Made by a program: the position numbers and the translations under genes
Shown here: in pieces, positions 18,702 to 27,733 of the stretch
Numbering within the stretch: the first letter of the stretch is position 1
Layout of the letters: every line of letters starts with the position of its first letter
The notes under the pieces: model-generated
Seen by the model: the letters and a program-made list of their open reading frames with translations, nothing else
The model's database searches: none
What the model was told of the DNA's origin: nothing
Source of the DNA: Streptomyces lunaelactis
GTDB lineage: Bacteria; Actinomycetota; Actinomycetes; Streptomycetales; Streptomycetaceae
NCBI RefSeq assembly: GCF_003054555.1
Contig: NZ_CP026304.1
Coordinates: 1,736,001-1,800,000, forward strand
Direction: 5' to 3'
DNA length: 64,000 nt

Positions 18702-20237
18702 GTGACCGACGCACACACCACCGGCCCGTTCATCGCGGCCATCGACCAGGGCACCACCTCCAGCCGCTGCATCGTCTTCGACACCGACGGCAGGATCGTC
18801 TCCGTCGACCAGAAGGAGCACGAGCAGATCTTCCCGAAGCCGGGCTGGGTGGAGCACAACGCAGCCGAGATCTGGACCAATGTCCAGGAGGTCGTCGACA
18901 GCGCCATCGCGAAGGCGGGCATCACCTCCGCCGACGTCAAGGCCATCGGCATCACCAACCAGCGCGAGACCACCGTCCTCTGGGACAAGAACACCGGCGA
19001 GCCGGTGCACAACGCGCTGGTCTGGCAGGACACCCGTACCGACGCGCTCTGCAAGGAGCTCGGCCGCAACGTCGGCCAGGACCGCTTCCGCCGCGAGACC
19101 GGCCTGCCCCTGGCCTCGTACTTCGCCGGCCCGAAGATCCGCTGGCTGCTCGACAACGTCGAGGGCCTGCGCGAGCGCGCCGAGCGTGGCGAGATCCTCT
19201 TCGGCACCATGGACTCCTGGGTCATCTGGAACCTGACCGGCGGTGTCGACGGCGGCCACCACGTCACGGACGTCACCAACGCCTCGCGCACCATGCTGAT
19301 GAACCTGCACACCCTCGACTGGGACGAGAAGATCCTCCAGTCCATGGACGTGCCGGCCGCGGTGCTGCCGGAGATCCGCTCCTCCGCCGAGGTGTACGGG
19401 ACTGCCAAGAGCGGCGCCCTCGCCGGTGTGCCGGTCGCGTCCGCGCTCGGTGACCAGCAGGCGGCCCTGTTCGGCCAGACCTGTTTCGCCGAGGGCGAGG
19501 CCAAGTCCACCTACGGCACCGGCACCTTCATGCTGATGAACACCGGTCACGAGCCCGTCAACTCGTACAACGGCCTGCTGACCACGGTCGGCTACCGGAT
19601 CGGCGACCAGCCTCCGGTGTACGCGCTGGAGGGTTCCATCGCCGTCACCGGTTCGCTGGTGCAGTGGATGCGCGACCAGATGGGCCTGATCAGCACTGCC
19701 GCTGAGATCGAGACGCTTGCCCTCTCCGTAGAGGACAACGGCGGCGCCTACTTCGTACCGGCCTTCTCCGGCCTGTTCGCCCCGTACTGGCGTGACGACG
19801 CCCGTGGTGTGATCGCGGGTCTGACCCGCTATGTCACCAAGGCTCACATCGCGCGTGCCGTGCTCGAGGCCACCGCCTGGCAGACCCGCGAGATCAGTGA
19901 CGCCATGACCAAGGACTCCGGCGTCGAGCTGACCGCGCTCAAGGTCGACGGCGGTATGACATCCAACAACCTGCTGATGCAGACCCTCTCGGACTTCCTG
20001 GACGCACCGGTCGTGCGCCCGATGGTCGCCGAGACGACCTGCCTCGGCGCTGCCTACGCCGCCGGCCTGGCCGTCGGCTACTGGCCGGACACCGACGCCC
20101 TGCGTGCCAACTGGCGCCGGGCCGCCGAGTGGACCCCCCGCATGGACGCGGACCAGCGGGACCGTGAGTACAAGAGCTGGCTCAAGGCCGTCGAGCGGAC
20201 CATGGGCTGGCTCGAAGACGACGCTGACGAGGAGTAA
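18702..20237 (+). CDS. glpK: Glycerol kinase
   Basis: A 511-residue FGGY-family kinase converting glycerol to glycerol 3-phosphate with ATP. It shows [10 protein letters not shown] (phosphate loop), NQRETT and WQDTRTD (glycerol contacts), and [12 protein letters not shown] and [11 protein letters not shown] in the second half. GTG 18702-18704 follows AGGAG. Length and motifs are typical of active enzymes. It lies between glpF and glpD, and glpD starts six bases after its stop codon, so translation is likely coupled. Confidence 0.96.
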   Translation: MTDAHTTGPFIAAIDQGTTSSRCIVFDTDGRIVSVDQKEHEQIFPKPGWVEHNAAEIWTNVQEVVDSAIAKAGITSADVKAIGITNQRETTVLWDKNTGEPVHNALVWQDTRTDALCKELGRNVGQDRFRRETGLPLASYFAGPKIRWLLDNVEGLRERAERGEILFGTMDSWVIWNLTGGVDGGHHVTDVTNASRTMLMNLHTLDWDEKILQSMDVPAAVLPEIRSSAEVYGTAKSGALAGVPVASALGDQQAALFGQTCFAEGEAKSTYGTGTFMLMNTGHEPVNSYNGLLTTVGYRIGDQPPVYALEGSIAVTGSLVQWMRDQMGLISTAAEIETLALSVEDNGGAYFVPAFSGLFAPYWRDDARGVIAGLTRYVTKAHIARAVLEATAWQTREISDAMTKDSGVELTALKVDGGMTSNNLLMQTLSDFLDAPVVRPMVAETTCLGAAYAAGLAVGYWPDTDALRANWRRAAEWTPRMDADQRDREYKSWLKAVERTMGWLEDDADEE

Positions 20238-20243
20238 ATCGAG

Positions 20244-21851
20244 ATGACCACCCTGCAGAGCGTCCCTGCCCTGGGGACGCACCCGGCCTCCGGCTCCCTG
20301 CCGAGCCGCGCCGCGACTCGGGAGCAGCTTTCCAAGGCGACATACGACCTCCTGGTGATCGGCGGCGGCATCCTGGGCATCTCCACGGCCTGGCATGCGG
20401 CGCAGTCCGGGCTGCGGGTGGCTCTGGTGGACGCCGGCGACTTCGCCGGCGCCACCTCCTCCGCCTCCTCCAAGCTGGTCCACGGCGGGCTGCGGTACCT
20501 GCAGACCGGCGCGGTCAGGCTGGTGGCGGAGAACCACCACGAGCGGCGTGTACTGGCCAAGGACGTGGCCCCGCACCTGGTCAACCCGCTCACCTTCTAC
20601 CTGCCGGTCTACAAGGGCGGACCGGTGGGTGCCGCCAAGCTGGGCGCGGGCGTGTTCGCCTACTCGGCGCTGTCCGCCTTCGGTGACGGCATAGGCAAGG
20701 TCATCTCGCCGGCCAAGGCGGTCGCCGCCAACCCGGGTCTGAAGACGGACAACCTCAAAGCCGTCGCCGTCTACTACGACCACCAGATGAACGACTCGCG
20801 GGTCGCCGTCATGACGGTCCGCGCGGCCGTCGAGTCCGGTGCGGTCGTCCTCAACCACGCCGAGGTCACCGGTCTGCGCATGACGCAGGGCAGGGTGTCG
20901 GGCGCGGAGCTCAAGGACCGCCTCGACGGCACTGAGTTCGGCGTGAACGCCCGCGTCGTGCTCAACGCGACCGGTCCCTGGGTGGACCACCTGCGGCGCA
21001 TGGAGGACAAGCACTCCATGCCGTCCATCCGCCTCTCCAAGGGCGCGCACATCGTGATGAAGCGCACGTCGCCGTGGAAGGCCGCCATGGCTACCCCGAT
21101 CGACAAGTACCGCATCACGTTCGCCCTGCCGTGGGAGGACCAACTGCTCCTGGGTACGACCGACGAGAAGTACGAGGGCGACCCGGCGGACGTCCACGCC
21201 ACCGAGTCCGACATCCAGCAGATCCTGGACGAGGCGGCCTTCTCGGTGAAGGACGCCGACCTCGACCGCTCGCTGATGACGTACGCCTTCGCGGGCCTGC
21301 GGGTGCTGCCCGGCGGCCCCGGCGGCGTCGAGAAGGCCAAGCGCGAGACGGTTGTGTCCGAGGGCGCCGGCGGCATGCTCTCCGTCGCGGGCGGCAAGTG
21401 GACGACCTACCGGCACATCGGCCGGGTGGTCATGGACAAGCTGGCGAAACTGCCCGGCAGCCCCCTGACCGGGGACATGGAGCCGATGTCGTCCCTGGTC
21501 CGCCGGGTGCCGCTGCCCGGTGTCGCCAACCCCAACGCGGTCGCGCACCGGCTGCTGGTCGGCAGTGAGCCGGGCACCCGGATGGATCCCGCGACCGCGC
21601 GCCACCTGGCGTCGCACTACGGCTCGCTGTCGTTCGACATCGCGCGCCTGGTCAACGAGGACCCGGCGCTCGGCGAGCGGATCCACGAGGACGGTCCGGA
21701 GATCTGGGCGCAGGTCGTCTACGCGCGGGACAAGGAGTGGGCCGAGACGGTGGACGACGTGCTCCGCCGCCGTACGACGCTGACGATCCGCGGCCTGGAC
21801 ACCGAGGACGTCCGCGCCAAGGTGACGGACATGCTGGGCAACAAGGCCTGA
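20244..21851 (+). CDS. glpD: FAD-dependent glycerol-3-phosphate dehydrogenase
   Basis: A 535-residue membrane-associated flavoenzyme oxidising glycerol 3-phosphate to dihydroxyacetone phosphate and passing electrons to quinone. The FAD dinucleotide fold is LLVIGGGILGISTAWHAA, followed by ATSSASSKLVHGGLRYL, a strong family signature. Further blocks include LLGTTDEKYEGDP and GGKWTTYRHIG. ATG follows GAGGAG overlapping the end of glpK. A terminator closes the operon. The pathway feeds glycolysis and, in streptomycetes, is induced by glycerol. Confidence 0.96.
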   Translation: MTTLQSVPALGTHPASGSLPSRAATREQLSKATYDLLVIGGGILGISTAWHAAQSGLRVALVDAGDFAGATSSASSKLVHGGLRYLQTGAVRLVAENHHERRVLAKDVAPHLVNPLTFYLPVYKGGPVGAAKLGAGVFAYSALSAFGDGIGKVISPAKAVAANPGLKTDNLKAVAVYYDHQMNDSRVAVMTVRAAVESGAVVLNHAEVTGLRMTQGRVSGAELKDRLDGTEFGVNARVVLNATGPWVDHLRRMEDKHSMPSIRLSKGAHIVMKRTSPWKAAMATPIDKYRITFALPWEDQLLLGTTDEKYEGDPADVHATESDIQQILDEAAFSVKDADLDRSLMTYAFAGLRVLPGGPGGVEKAKRETVVSEGAGGMLSVAGGKWTTYRHIGRVVMDKLAKLPGSPLTGDMEPMSSLVRRVPLPGVANPNAVAHRLLVGSEPGTRMDPATARHLASHYGSLSFDIARLVNEDPALGERIHEDGPEIWAQVVYARDKEWAETVDDVLRRRTTLTIRGLDTEDVRAKVTDMLGNKA

Positions 21852-21863
21852 CAGCACCGGTTG

Positions 21864-21893
21864 AAGGGGCGGCCCCGTGTGGGGCCGCCCCTT
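21864..21893 (+). terminator. gyl operon terminator
   Basis: A perfect 13-bp stem (21864-21876 with 21881-21893) around GTGT is followed by T residues, 12 bp after the glpD stop. Confidence 0.85.
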
Positions 21894-22054
21894 TGTCGTG
21901 CCATGCCGGCAAGGGCGCGGAGGCCGGGCACTTCGATCCCTTCGGGCTCGACCGGACGGAACAGACCGAAACCCTGCGGCGATTTGCCGAGGAGATCGCT
22001 CCAATCGTACGGAAGGAGGCTCCGACCACACTCTGGGACGCATAATGGGGGACT

Positions 22055-22069
22055 GATACATCGGATGTC
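22055..22069 (+). promoter_or_regulatory. Operator-like palindrome before the FadR-type regulator
   Basis: GATACATCGGATGTC contains the near-palindrome TACATC-G-GATGT. The same sequence recurs, inverted, at 22904-22919 before the fuconate dehydratase remnant, so it is a probable binding site of the regulator at 22082. Confidence 0.6.
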
Positions 22070-22081
22070 TGGAGGTCGCCC

Positions 22082-22753
22082 ATGGCCGTAACCGACGAGG
22101 CCATCGAGAAGATCAAGGGAATGATCGTCTCGGGTGCACTGAGCCCCGGCGACCGCCTCCCCAAGGAGAGCGAACTCGCCGCCGAGCTGGGCCTGTCCCG
22201 CAACTCACTGCGCGAGGCGGTGCGCGCGCTGTCGCTCATCCGCATCCTCGACGTACGGCAGGGCGACGGCACGTACGTCACCAGCCTGGACCCGCAGTTG
22301 CTGCTGGAGGCCCTGAGCTTCGTGGTGGACTTCCACCGGGACGACACGGTGCTTGAGTTCCTGGCTGTACGCCGCATCCTGGAGCCGGCCGCCACGGCGA
22401 TGGCGGCGACGCGGATCAGCGAGAGCGAACTGGACGTACTGAGCGCCCAGTTGGATGCGCTGGGGGCGCACCCTTCGGTGGAGGAGCTGGTCGCCGCGGA
22501 CCTCGAATTCCACCGCGGCATCGTGCAGTCGTCGGGCAATTCGGTGCTGTGCTCGCTGCTGGACGGGCTCTCCGGGCCGACGACCCGGGCGAGGGTCTGG
22601 CGCGGCCTGACCCAGGAGGACGCGGCGAGCCGCACGCTGCACGAGCACCGGGCGATCTTGTCGGCGCTGCGGGACAGGGATGGGGAGGCGGCGCGGTCAT
22701 GGGCGACGGTGCACATCGCGAGCGTGGAGCAGTGGCTCCGCTCGACGCTGTAG
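22082..22753 (+). CDS. GntR/FadR-family transcriptional regulator
   Basis: A 223-residue regulator. The N-terminal winged helix (about 5-72) includes LPKESELAAELGLSRNSLREAVRALSLI and the wing VRQGDGTYV. The helical FCD domain follows with the metal/ligand residues LEFHRGIV and HRAILSALRDRD, typical of FadR-subfamily sensors of carboxylic acids and sugar acids. ATG follows GGAGG. A copy of its candidate operator precedes a broken L-fuconate dehydratase gene just downstream, suggesting it once controlled fucose or fuconate catabolism. With the target truncated, the regulator may now be an orphan. Confidence 0.9.
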   Translation: MAVTDEAIEKIKGMIVSGALSPGDRLPKESELAAELGLSRNSLREAVRALSLIRILDVRQGDGTYVTSLDPQLLLEALSFVVDFHRDDTVLEFLAVRRILEPAATAMAATRISESELDVLSAQLDALGAHPSVEELVAADLEFHRGIVQSSGNSVLCSLLDGLSGPTTRARVWRGLTQEDAASRTLHEHRAILSALRDRDGEAARSWATVHIASVEQWLRSTL

Positions 22754-22867
22754 CCGGGGTCCGCCCCGGACCCCGCTCCACGGGTTCATGGCGTCCGAGC
22801 CGTCGAGCTGTTCCGAGGTGGGGAAGCGGATGTCGTGAACCTCGAACTCCGTGACGGTCTGGCTCAT
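22697..22867 (-). pseudogene. Remnant of L-fuconate dehydratase (5' end only)
   Basis: The frame opens with ATG at 22865-22867 and gives FEVHDIRFPTSEQLDGSDAM then NP. This is the start of enolase-superfamily L-fuconate dehydratases, where the next residues are normally DPDYSAAYVV. Here identity stops after NP (codon 29, 22781-22783) and the frame runs on through the terminator and 3' end of the facing regulator for 27 unrelated codons. The rest of the roughly 430-residue enzyme is absent. An internal deletion with one end at 22780 explains this. The promoter-side operator at 22904-22919 is retained. No transposon is seen at the junction. Confidence 0.82.
22755..22775 (+). terminator. Terminator hairpin after the FadR-type gene
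   Basis: CGGGGTCCG and CGGACCCCG form a 9-bp stem with a CCC loop directly after the stop codon. On the other strand it lies inside the reading frame of the broken dehydratase. Confidence 0.7.
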
Positions 22868-22903
22868 GCACGCACCCCCGGAAGACGAACATCGGACCTC
22901 TTG

Positions 22904-22919
22904 GTCATCCGATGTATAG
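22904..22919 (-). promoter_or_regulatory. Operator-like site before the fuconate dehydratase remnant
   Basis: On the minus strand this reads CTATACATCGGATGAC, sharing 11 consecutive bases (ATACATCGGAT and the following G) with the site before the FadR-type gene. A weaker partial copy (ACATCGGA) starts at 22889. Confidence 0.55.
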
Positions 22920-23121
22920 CGCCGTCCAGAGGGCAGCGTCCAGGGTTGGGGGCAAAAGTTTCGGCCACAGCTCGGATGAATCGACTGCCGGATGCCCTGG
23001 TTCTCCGACGTATGCCCGATCGAGCGGAAGTTCACCCGGCCGTGCAAGGGGGCTGCGGCGGGGCACCCGGTAAGCCGTAAGGTTGGGGCGTGGACAAGGG
23101 AACTTCGGAAGGAGGCACTGG

Positions 23122-24120
23122 GTGATCGAGCTCGAGGGGGTTCCCGAGCTGATCGACCCGGTCATGGTGGCCGCGTTCGAGGGCTGGAACGACGCCGGCG
23201 ACGCCGCCTCCACCGCGGTCGCTCACCTGGACCGGGAATGGAAGGGCGAGGTGTTCGCGGCGCTCGACGCCGAGGACTACTACGACTTCCAGGTCAACCG
23301 GCCCACGGTGTGGCTGGACGGCGGGGTACGGAAGATCACCTGGCCCACCACCCGGCTCTCCGTGGTCCGCATCGGCGGCGACAAGCCGCGCGACCTGGTG
23401 CTGGTGCGCGGCATCGAGCCGTCCATGCGCTGGCGCTCGTTCTGCAACGAGATTCTGGGCTTCGCCCATGAACTCGGCGTCGAGATGGTGGTGATCCTGG
23501 GCGCGCTGCTCGGCGACACCCCGCACACCCGTCCCGTGCCGGTCAGCGGCATCACGTCGGACGCGGATCTGGCCAGGACGATGGATCTGGAAGAGACCCG
23601 GTACGAGGGGCCGACCGGCATCGTCGGCATCCTCCAGGAGGCTTGCACGCACGCGGGCGTGCCGGCGGTGAGCCTGTGGGCCGCGGTGCCGCACTATGTG
23701 TCGCAGCCGCCCAACCCCAAGGCGACGCTGGCCCTGCTCAACCGTCTCGAGGACCTCATCGGCCTCCGCATTCCGCTGGGTGAACTGCCCGAGGACGCCC
23801 GGGCCTGGCAGCTCGGGGTGGATCAACTGGCCGCCGAGGACAGCGAAGTGGCGGAGTACGTCCAGACGCTGGAGGAGGCGCGGGACACCGCGGAGCTGCC
23901 CGAGGCGTCGGGTGAGGCCATCGCGCGCGAGTTCGAGCGGTATCTGCGGCGGCGCGACGGGGGGCCGGGGCACGCGACCGACGGGGGCGAGGGCAGTTCG
24001 TATCTGCGCGACCCCTCCAGCGGGCGCACCCGGCCGCCGATGCCGCCGCGGGCGGAGCCGGACACCGAGGCCGAGCCGGAGGCCGGAGCGGGCGACGGGG
24101 AAGATTCCTCGGACGACTGA
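23122..24120 (+). CDS. PAC2-family protein
   Basis: A 332-residue member of the PAC2 family, named after the eukaryotic proteasome assembly chaperone 2 and common in bacteria and archaea that have 20S proteasomes. GTG 23122-23124 follows GGAAGGAGG. The fold core runs from VMVAAFEGWNDAGDAAS to PTGIVGIL and ends near residue 275. The C-terminal 60 residues are acidic, Pro-rich and probably disordered. In bacteria the function is unproven; a link with the proteasome is inference from family name and taxonomic distribution. A strong bidirectional terminator follows. Confidence 0.88.
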   Translation: MIELEGVPELIDPVMVAAFEGWNDAGDAASTAVAHLDREWKGEVFAALDAEDYYDFQVNRPTVWLDGGVRKITWPTTRLSVVRIGGDKPRDLVLVRGIEPSMRWRSFCNEILGFAHELGVEMVVILGALLGDTPHTRPVPVSGITSDADLARTMDLEETRYEGPTGIVGILQEACTHAGVPAVSLWAAVPHYVSQPPNPKATLALLNRLEDLIGLRIPLGELPEDARAWQLGVDQLAAEDSEVAEYVQTLEEARDTAELPEASGEAIAREFERYLRRRDGGPGHATDGGEGSSYLRDPSSGRTRPPMPPRAEPDTEAEPEAGAGDGEDSSDD

Positions 24121-24136
24121 GGCATCGAGGTGAGGA

Positions 24137-24167
24137 GAAGGGGCGGCGCCGGTGGCGCCGCCCCTTC
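24137..24167. terminator. Bidirectional 14-bp hairpin
   Basis: Perfect arms 24137-24150 and 24154-24167 around GGT lie between two convergent stop codons. Confidence 0.85.
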
Positions 24168-24178
24168 TCACATCTCTC

Positions 24179-25147
24179 CTAGCGGCCCTGGTCCACCGCG
24201 ACCGCGTCGTACGTCGTGGCGGGTGTCGGCGTCACATCGAAGCGGGCGTTGGGCAGATAGATCCTCTCGCCCCAGGCCGCCGCCGTCGTGGGGATCTTGA
24301 AGCGGGGATCGGTGATGCGTGCGATCGCCGTGCCACGGGTGCCGGACTCGTTGAGCCGCAGCACATCGACGGCGTTCTGCTGCTGCTGCACGACGTAGAG
24401 GATGCGGCCGAGCAGCAACAGTCCGTCGCCGTTCGGGAGTTCGGTGTCGCCGATGTCGACGCGGCGCGCGACGCCCGTACGCGGATCGACCCGCATCAGG
24501 GAGCCGCCTTCGACCACGGTGTTGACCATCAGCAGGGCGCGGCCGTCCGGGGTGCGCTCGATGCCGTTGGCCGTGAAGCCGGTCCCCTGCTCCCAGTCAC
24601 CGGTCAGCGGGACGGTCGTGACCTTGTCGCCCGGCTCGTCGTGCCGGCCGAGCGGGAGCCGGTAGATCTGCGCTGTGAACGAATCCGTGAACCAGGCGGC
24701 CCCCGGGGTGAGGATCACATCGTTGACGAACGTGGTGTCCGAGCCGACGGAGAAGGTCCTCAGCAGCTTCCCCGAGCGGACGTCGGCCACCCGGATCTCC
24801 CGGCTCGCGCCGCCGCTGAGGAACAGCAGCCGCTCGCGCCGGTCGATTTTCAGTCCGATCACGGGGTGCTCGGCGCCGAGCCCTTGGCTGATGACCCGTC
24901 CCTGGCCCGTGGCCAGGGACGCGCGGTGGATGTCGCCGCTCGCGATCGACCCGAAATAGGCGTACTGGCTCGATCCGATGGTGACGCCCTCGGGCCGGAA
25001 GCCGTCCGGCAGCGGGAAACTCGTGGGCCATCGCCCACTGGTGGATTCGGCCGCCCGGGCAACCCCGCCCAGAGGGGAGAGGAGCGCCGCGCCGCCGAGG
25101 GCCGCGACCGCCCCGAGAACTCTTCGACGTGCGAAGGAGCGTTGCAT
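24179..25147 (-). CDS. Tat-exported SMP-30/beta-propeller protein
   Basis: A 322-residue secreted protein. The N-terminus MQRSFARRRVLGAVAALGG is a twin-arginine signal followed by a hydrophobic stretch and AXA-type cleavage near ARAAES. The mature part shows repeated propeller strands with NDVILTP, TANGIERTPDGRALL and LPNGDGLLL, like SMP-30/gluconolactonase or superoxide dismutase-associated propellers. ATG 25145-25147 follows GGAAGGA; a longer frame adds 13 residues ahead of the Tat motif. Enzymatic activity is not provable from sequence. It is divergent from the subtilase gene. Confidence 0.85.
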   Translation of the reverse strand: MQRSFARRRVLGAVAALGGAALLSPLGGVARAAESTSGRWPTSFPLPDGFRPEGVTIGSSQYAYFGSIASGDIHRASLATGQGRVISQGLGAEHPVIGLKIDRRERLLFLSGGASREIRVADVRSGKLLRTFSVGSDTTFVNDVILTPGAAWFTDSFTAQIYRLPLGRHDEPGDKVTTVPLTGDWEQGTGFTANGIERTPDGRALLMVNTVVEGGSLMRVDPRTGVARRVDIGDTELPNGDGLLLLGRILYVVQQQQNAVDVLRLNESGTRGTAIARITDPRFKIPTTAAAWGERIYLPNARFDVTPTPATTYDAVAVDQGR

Positions 25148-25386
25148 TGACCGTCCTTCCGACAAGTGTTCTACAGACGCTCTCACCTCAGCACACAGCA
25201 GGCGGCTCCGTAGTGTTTGGCCGAATTGTGGGGTGACATCGCCTTCAAGACGAAATGCATGGGCTTCCCATGTGACTTGATTTCAAACGTAGTTCGCGCA
25301 AGCGGGGTGGACGCGCCGCCCCGGCGAGAGCAGGGTGGCCACCACGGCACGACATGGAGCACGGCACGAAGGGAGCGGTCGAAGCG

Positions 25387-27171
25387 ATGACCGATCAGGC
25401 ACTCCCAGGTCAGGGCCCCGGAACTGCGGGCCCTGGACCCGACGGAGCTGGATTCACCTATCAAGGAGCCGAGCCGGAGCTGATCGTCGTCGCACGGGCC
25501 GAGGCCCGGCTGCGCGCCGGCACGGAAGGCATACGGTCGGCCTCCGGGGCGGACATCTCCGCACTGAACATGTTCCTGAGCGACGAACAGCTCGCTCTGG
25601 AGCCGGTGTTCGGCAATGAGGAGCGGATCCGGTCCGCCCTGCCCGCGCAGCCCTCCGGACCGGCCGACGGCGGCGGCGGCGGCCGGGGCACGATGCCGGA
25701 CCTCTCGCTCTTCTATCGCGTACGGGGCGGCGGCGAGCGGGCCGAGGAGCTGACCGCGCGGCTGGCCGCACTCCCCGAGATCGAGACGGCGTACGTCAAG
25801 CCCGGCGCCGTACCCGCTCGGACCACACCGCAGGGCGCCCCGCCGAACCTCCGGCCGGAGGAGGCCAAACGACTCAAGGAGGGCGCGCCCGCGACCCCCG
25901 ACTACACCGGCCGCCAGGGCTACCTGGCGCCCGCGCCCGAGGGCGTCGACGCGTACTGGGCCTGGCAGCGGCCGGGCGGCTCGGGCCAGGACGTCACCGT
26001 CGTCGACGTCGAGGGCGCCTGGCAGCTGGGCCACGAGGACCTCGCGGACAAGCTCGCCGGGATCGTCGTCGGACATCCGATCCAGGACATCGCCTGGCGC
26101 AATCACGGCACGGCGGTCCTCGGCGTCATCGGCGGCGACCGAGACGAGAAGGGCATCACCGGTATCGCGCCCGAGGCGGTGACCGCGGCTGCGTCGTTCC
26201 AGGGCATCGGCTCCGCCGCGGCCATCCATGCCGCGGCCGAGCGCCTCCTGGCCGGCGACCTCCTCCTGATCGAGCTCCACCGGCCGGGCCCGCGGTTCGA
26301 CTACGCGGTACGCGACGACCAGCGCGGCTATGTCGCGGTGGAGTGGTGGCCGGACGACTGTGCCGCGATCCGCTGGGCGACGGCGAAGGGCGTCCTGGTC
26401 GTGGAGGCGGCGGGCAACGGCGGCGAGAGCCTGGACGACGCGGTGTACGAGCGCAGGCCCGACGCGTTCCCCGAGTGGTGGCGCAATCCCTTCAACCCGT
26501 CGAACCAGGCCTCGGGCGCGGTGCTCGTAGGAGCGGGCGCTCCCCCGCCCGGGACGCACGGCCGCGACCACGGTCCCGACCGCTCGCGGCTGGCGTTCTC
26601 CAACTACGGGGCACGGCTCGACGCCCAGGGCTGGGGCCGCGAGGTCACCACGACCGGCGGCTTCTGGGACCGGGCCGGTGATCTGCAGGGCGGCGCGGAG
26701 GAGATCGCCTGGTACACGGACACCTTCTCCGGCACCTCGTCCGCATCGCCGGTGGTGGTCGGCGCACTGGCCTGCCTGCAGGGCATCCTCAAGGCCGCAG
26801 GCCTCGCCCCGATGAGCCCCGAGCGGGCCCGCGAGGTGTTACGCAGGACCGGTTCGGCGCAGCAGGACGCCCCGGGCCGCCCGGTCTCGGAGCGCATCGG
26901 CAACCGGCCCGACATCAAGGCGGCCGTCACCCAGCTGGTTCCTTCGTCGGTCGGGTCCGGTCAGGCGGAGCAGTACTGGGACGAACTGATGCCGTACCCC
27001 CGTGAACTTCCCCCGCGCCTGAGGCTGTTCGTGGCCGGCGCGTGGCGCAACCTCAACCACCCCGCCCCCGAGGTCCGCCAGGCGGTACATGCCGCCTTCG
27101 CGGGGGGACGGCCGGACGTACGCGTCTGGTACTCGGACGACGAGGTCGTGGGCCTTGTCGTCGCCGGATGA
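25387..27171 (+). CDS. Cytoplasmic S8 (subtilisin-like) serine peptidase with C-terminal pairing domain
   Basis: A 594-residue subtilase with no signal peptide or membrane segment. The triad is Asp207 (TVVDVEGAW), His240 (RNHGTAVLG) and Ser451 (GTSSASP), with oxyanion Asn344 (AAGNGG). About 200 residues precede the catalytic Asp, including a Gly-rich linker at 93-100 and a possible prodomain-like segment (LSLFYRVRGGGERAEEL). The last 67 residues (about 528-594, YWDELMPYP to VVGLVVAG) align with the whole C-terminal half of the next gene product. Start chosen at ATG 25387-25389 after AAGGGAG; ATG 25354 adds 11 residues. The partner gene follows after 24 bp. Confidence 0.88.
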   Translation: MTDQALPGQGPGTAGPGPDGAGFTYQGAEPELIVVARAEARLRAGTEGIRSASGADISALNMFLSDEQLALEPVFGNEERIRSALPAQPSGPADGGGGGRGTMPDLSLFYRVRGGGERAEELTARLAALPEIETAYVKPGAVPARTTPQGAPPNLRPEEAKRLKEGAPATPDYTGRQGYLAPAPEGVDAYWAWQRPGGSGQDVTVVDVEGAWQLGHEDLADKLAGIVVGHPIQDIAWRNHGTAVLGVIGGDRDEKGITGIAPEAVTAAASFQGIGSAAAIHAAAERLLAGDLLLIELHRPGPRFDYAVRDDQRGYVAVEWWPDDCAAIRWATAKGVLVVEAAGNGGESLDDAVYERRPDAFPEWWRNPFNPSNQASGAVLVGAGAPPPGTHGRDHGPDRSRLAFSNYGARLDAQGWGREVTTTGGFWDRAGDLQGGAEEIAWYTDTFSGTSSASPVVVGALACLQGILKAAGLAPMSPERAREVLRRTGSAQQDAPGRPVSERIGNRPDIKAAVTQLVPSSVGSGQAEQYWDELMPYPRELPPRLRLFVAGAWRNLNHPAPEVRQAVHAAFAGGRPDVRVWYSDDEVVGLVVAG

Positions 27172-27195
27172 ATCGAAAGGGAAGGTGAACATGGC

Positions 27196-27663
27196 ATGAG
27201 CACCACCCCGCAGATGAACCCCAGCACGATGAGTCAGCAGTACGGGCAGCAGCCGTACGGCCACCAGCAGTACGGGCAGCAGCCGTTCGCCCAGCAGGGC
27301 GCGAGCACCGCCCCGCCGCTCCAGCAGCAGCTGCGTCAGCTCGGCCAGCAGCAGCCGTACCAGCAGCTGCTCCAGCAGCTCGGCCAGGAGCAGTCGCAGC
27401 AACCGATGGTGCTGCCGAGCGCGGTCGACGCCCAGGCCATCACCAGCGGCATCGCCACGAAGTTCTGGGACGTCGTCACGCCGTTCCCGGGCCAGCCGTC
27501 GATCCTCTACCTGTTCATCGACAACGCGTGGCGGCAGCTGGTCAACCCGAACCAGGTGACGCATGACGAGGTCCAGGAGGCGTTTGCCTTCGGGCAGCAG
27601 GTCATCGGGTTCTACGAATCCACGAACAGCGTCATCCAGGCGGTCGTGGTGAACAAGCAGTAG
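27196..27663 (+). CDS. Gln-rich protein sharing the subtilase C-terminal domain
   Basis: A 155-residue protein of unknown function. Residues 1-80 are low complexity, dominated by Gln with Tyr-Gly-Gln-Gln-Pro repeats, resembling prion-like or amyloid-prone segments. Residues about 87-155 (KFWDVVTPFP to IQAVVVNKQ) align with the C-terminus of the upstream S8 peptidase. Shared positions include FWD/YWD, P-F/Y-P, LxLF, AWRxL, the EV-x4-AF pattern and the hydrophobic end. ATG lies behind GGGAAGG, and the 24-bp spacing indicates one operon. It could be a substrate, adaptor or scaffold for the peptidase; that is inference. Confidence 0.8.
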   Translation: MSTTPQMNPSTMSQQYGQQPYGHQQYGQQPFAQQGASTAPPLQQQLRQLGQQQPYQQLLQQLGQEQSQQPMVLPSAVDAQAITSGIATKFWDVVTPFPGQPSILYLFIDNAWRQLVNPNQVTHDEVQEAFAFGQQVIGFYESTNSVIQAVVVNKQ

Positions 27664-27675
27664 GACGTGCGCCCT

Positions 27676-27710
27676 CAATCGCCGGCGAAGCTCAGCCCCG
27701 CCGGCGATTG
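27676..27710. terminator. Terminator hairpin, part of an intergenic repeat family
   Basis: Arms CAATCGCCGGCG (27676-27687) and its complement (27699-27710) pair over 12 bp, extendable with wobble pairs. The right arm and following GC run match sequences at 51081 and 58092. Confidence 0.75.
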
Positions 27711-27733
27711 GGGCGCGGGCCCCGGCTACAGGC

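Noticed and set aside
17814..22061. A 1415-codon open frame antisense to the gyl operon
   Set aside because: It mirrors glpF-glpK-glpD in the complementary wobble-phase frame. Such antisense frames are expected at this GC content, and the sense proteins are certain.
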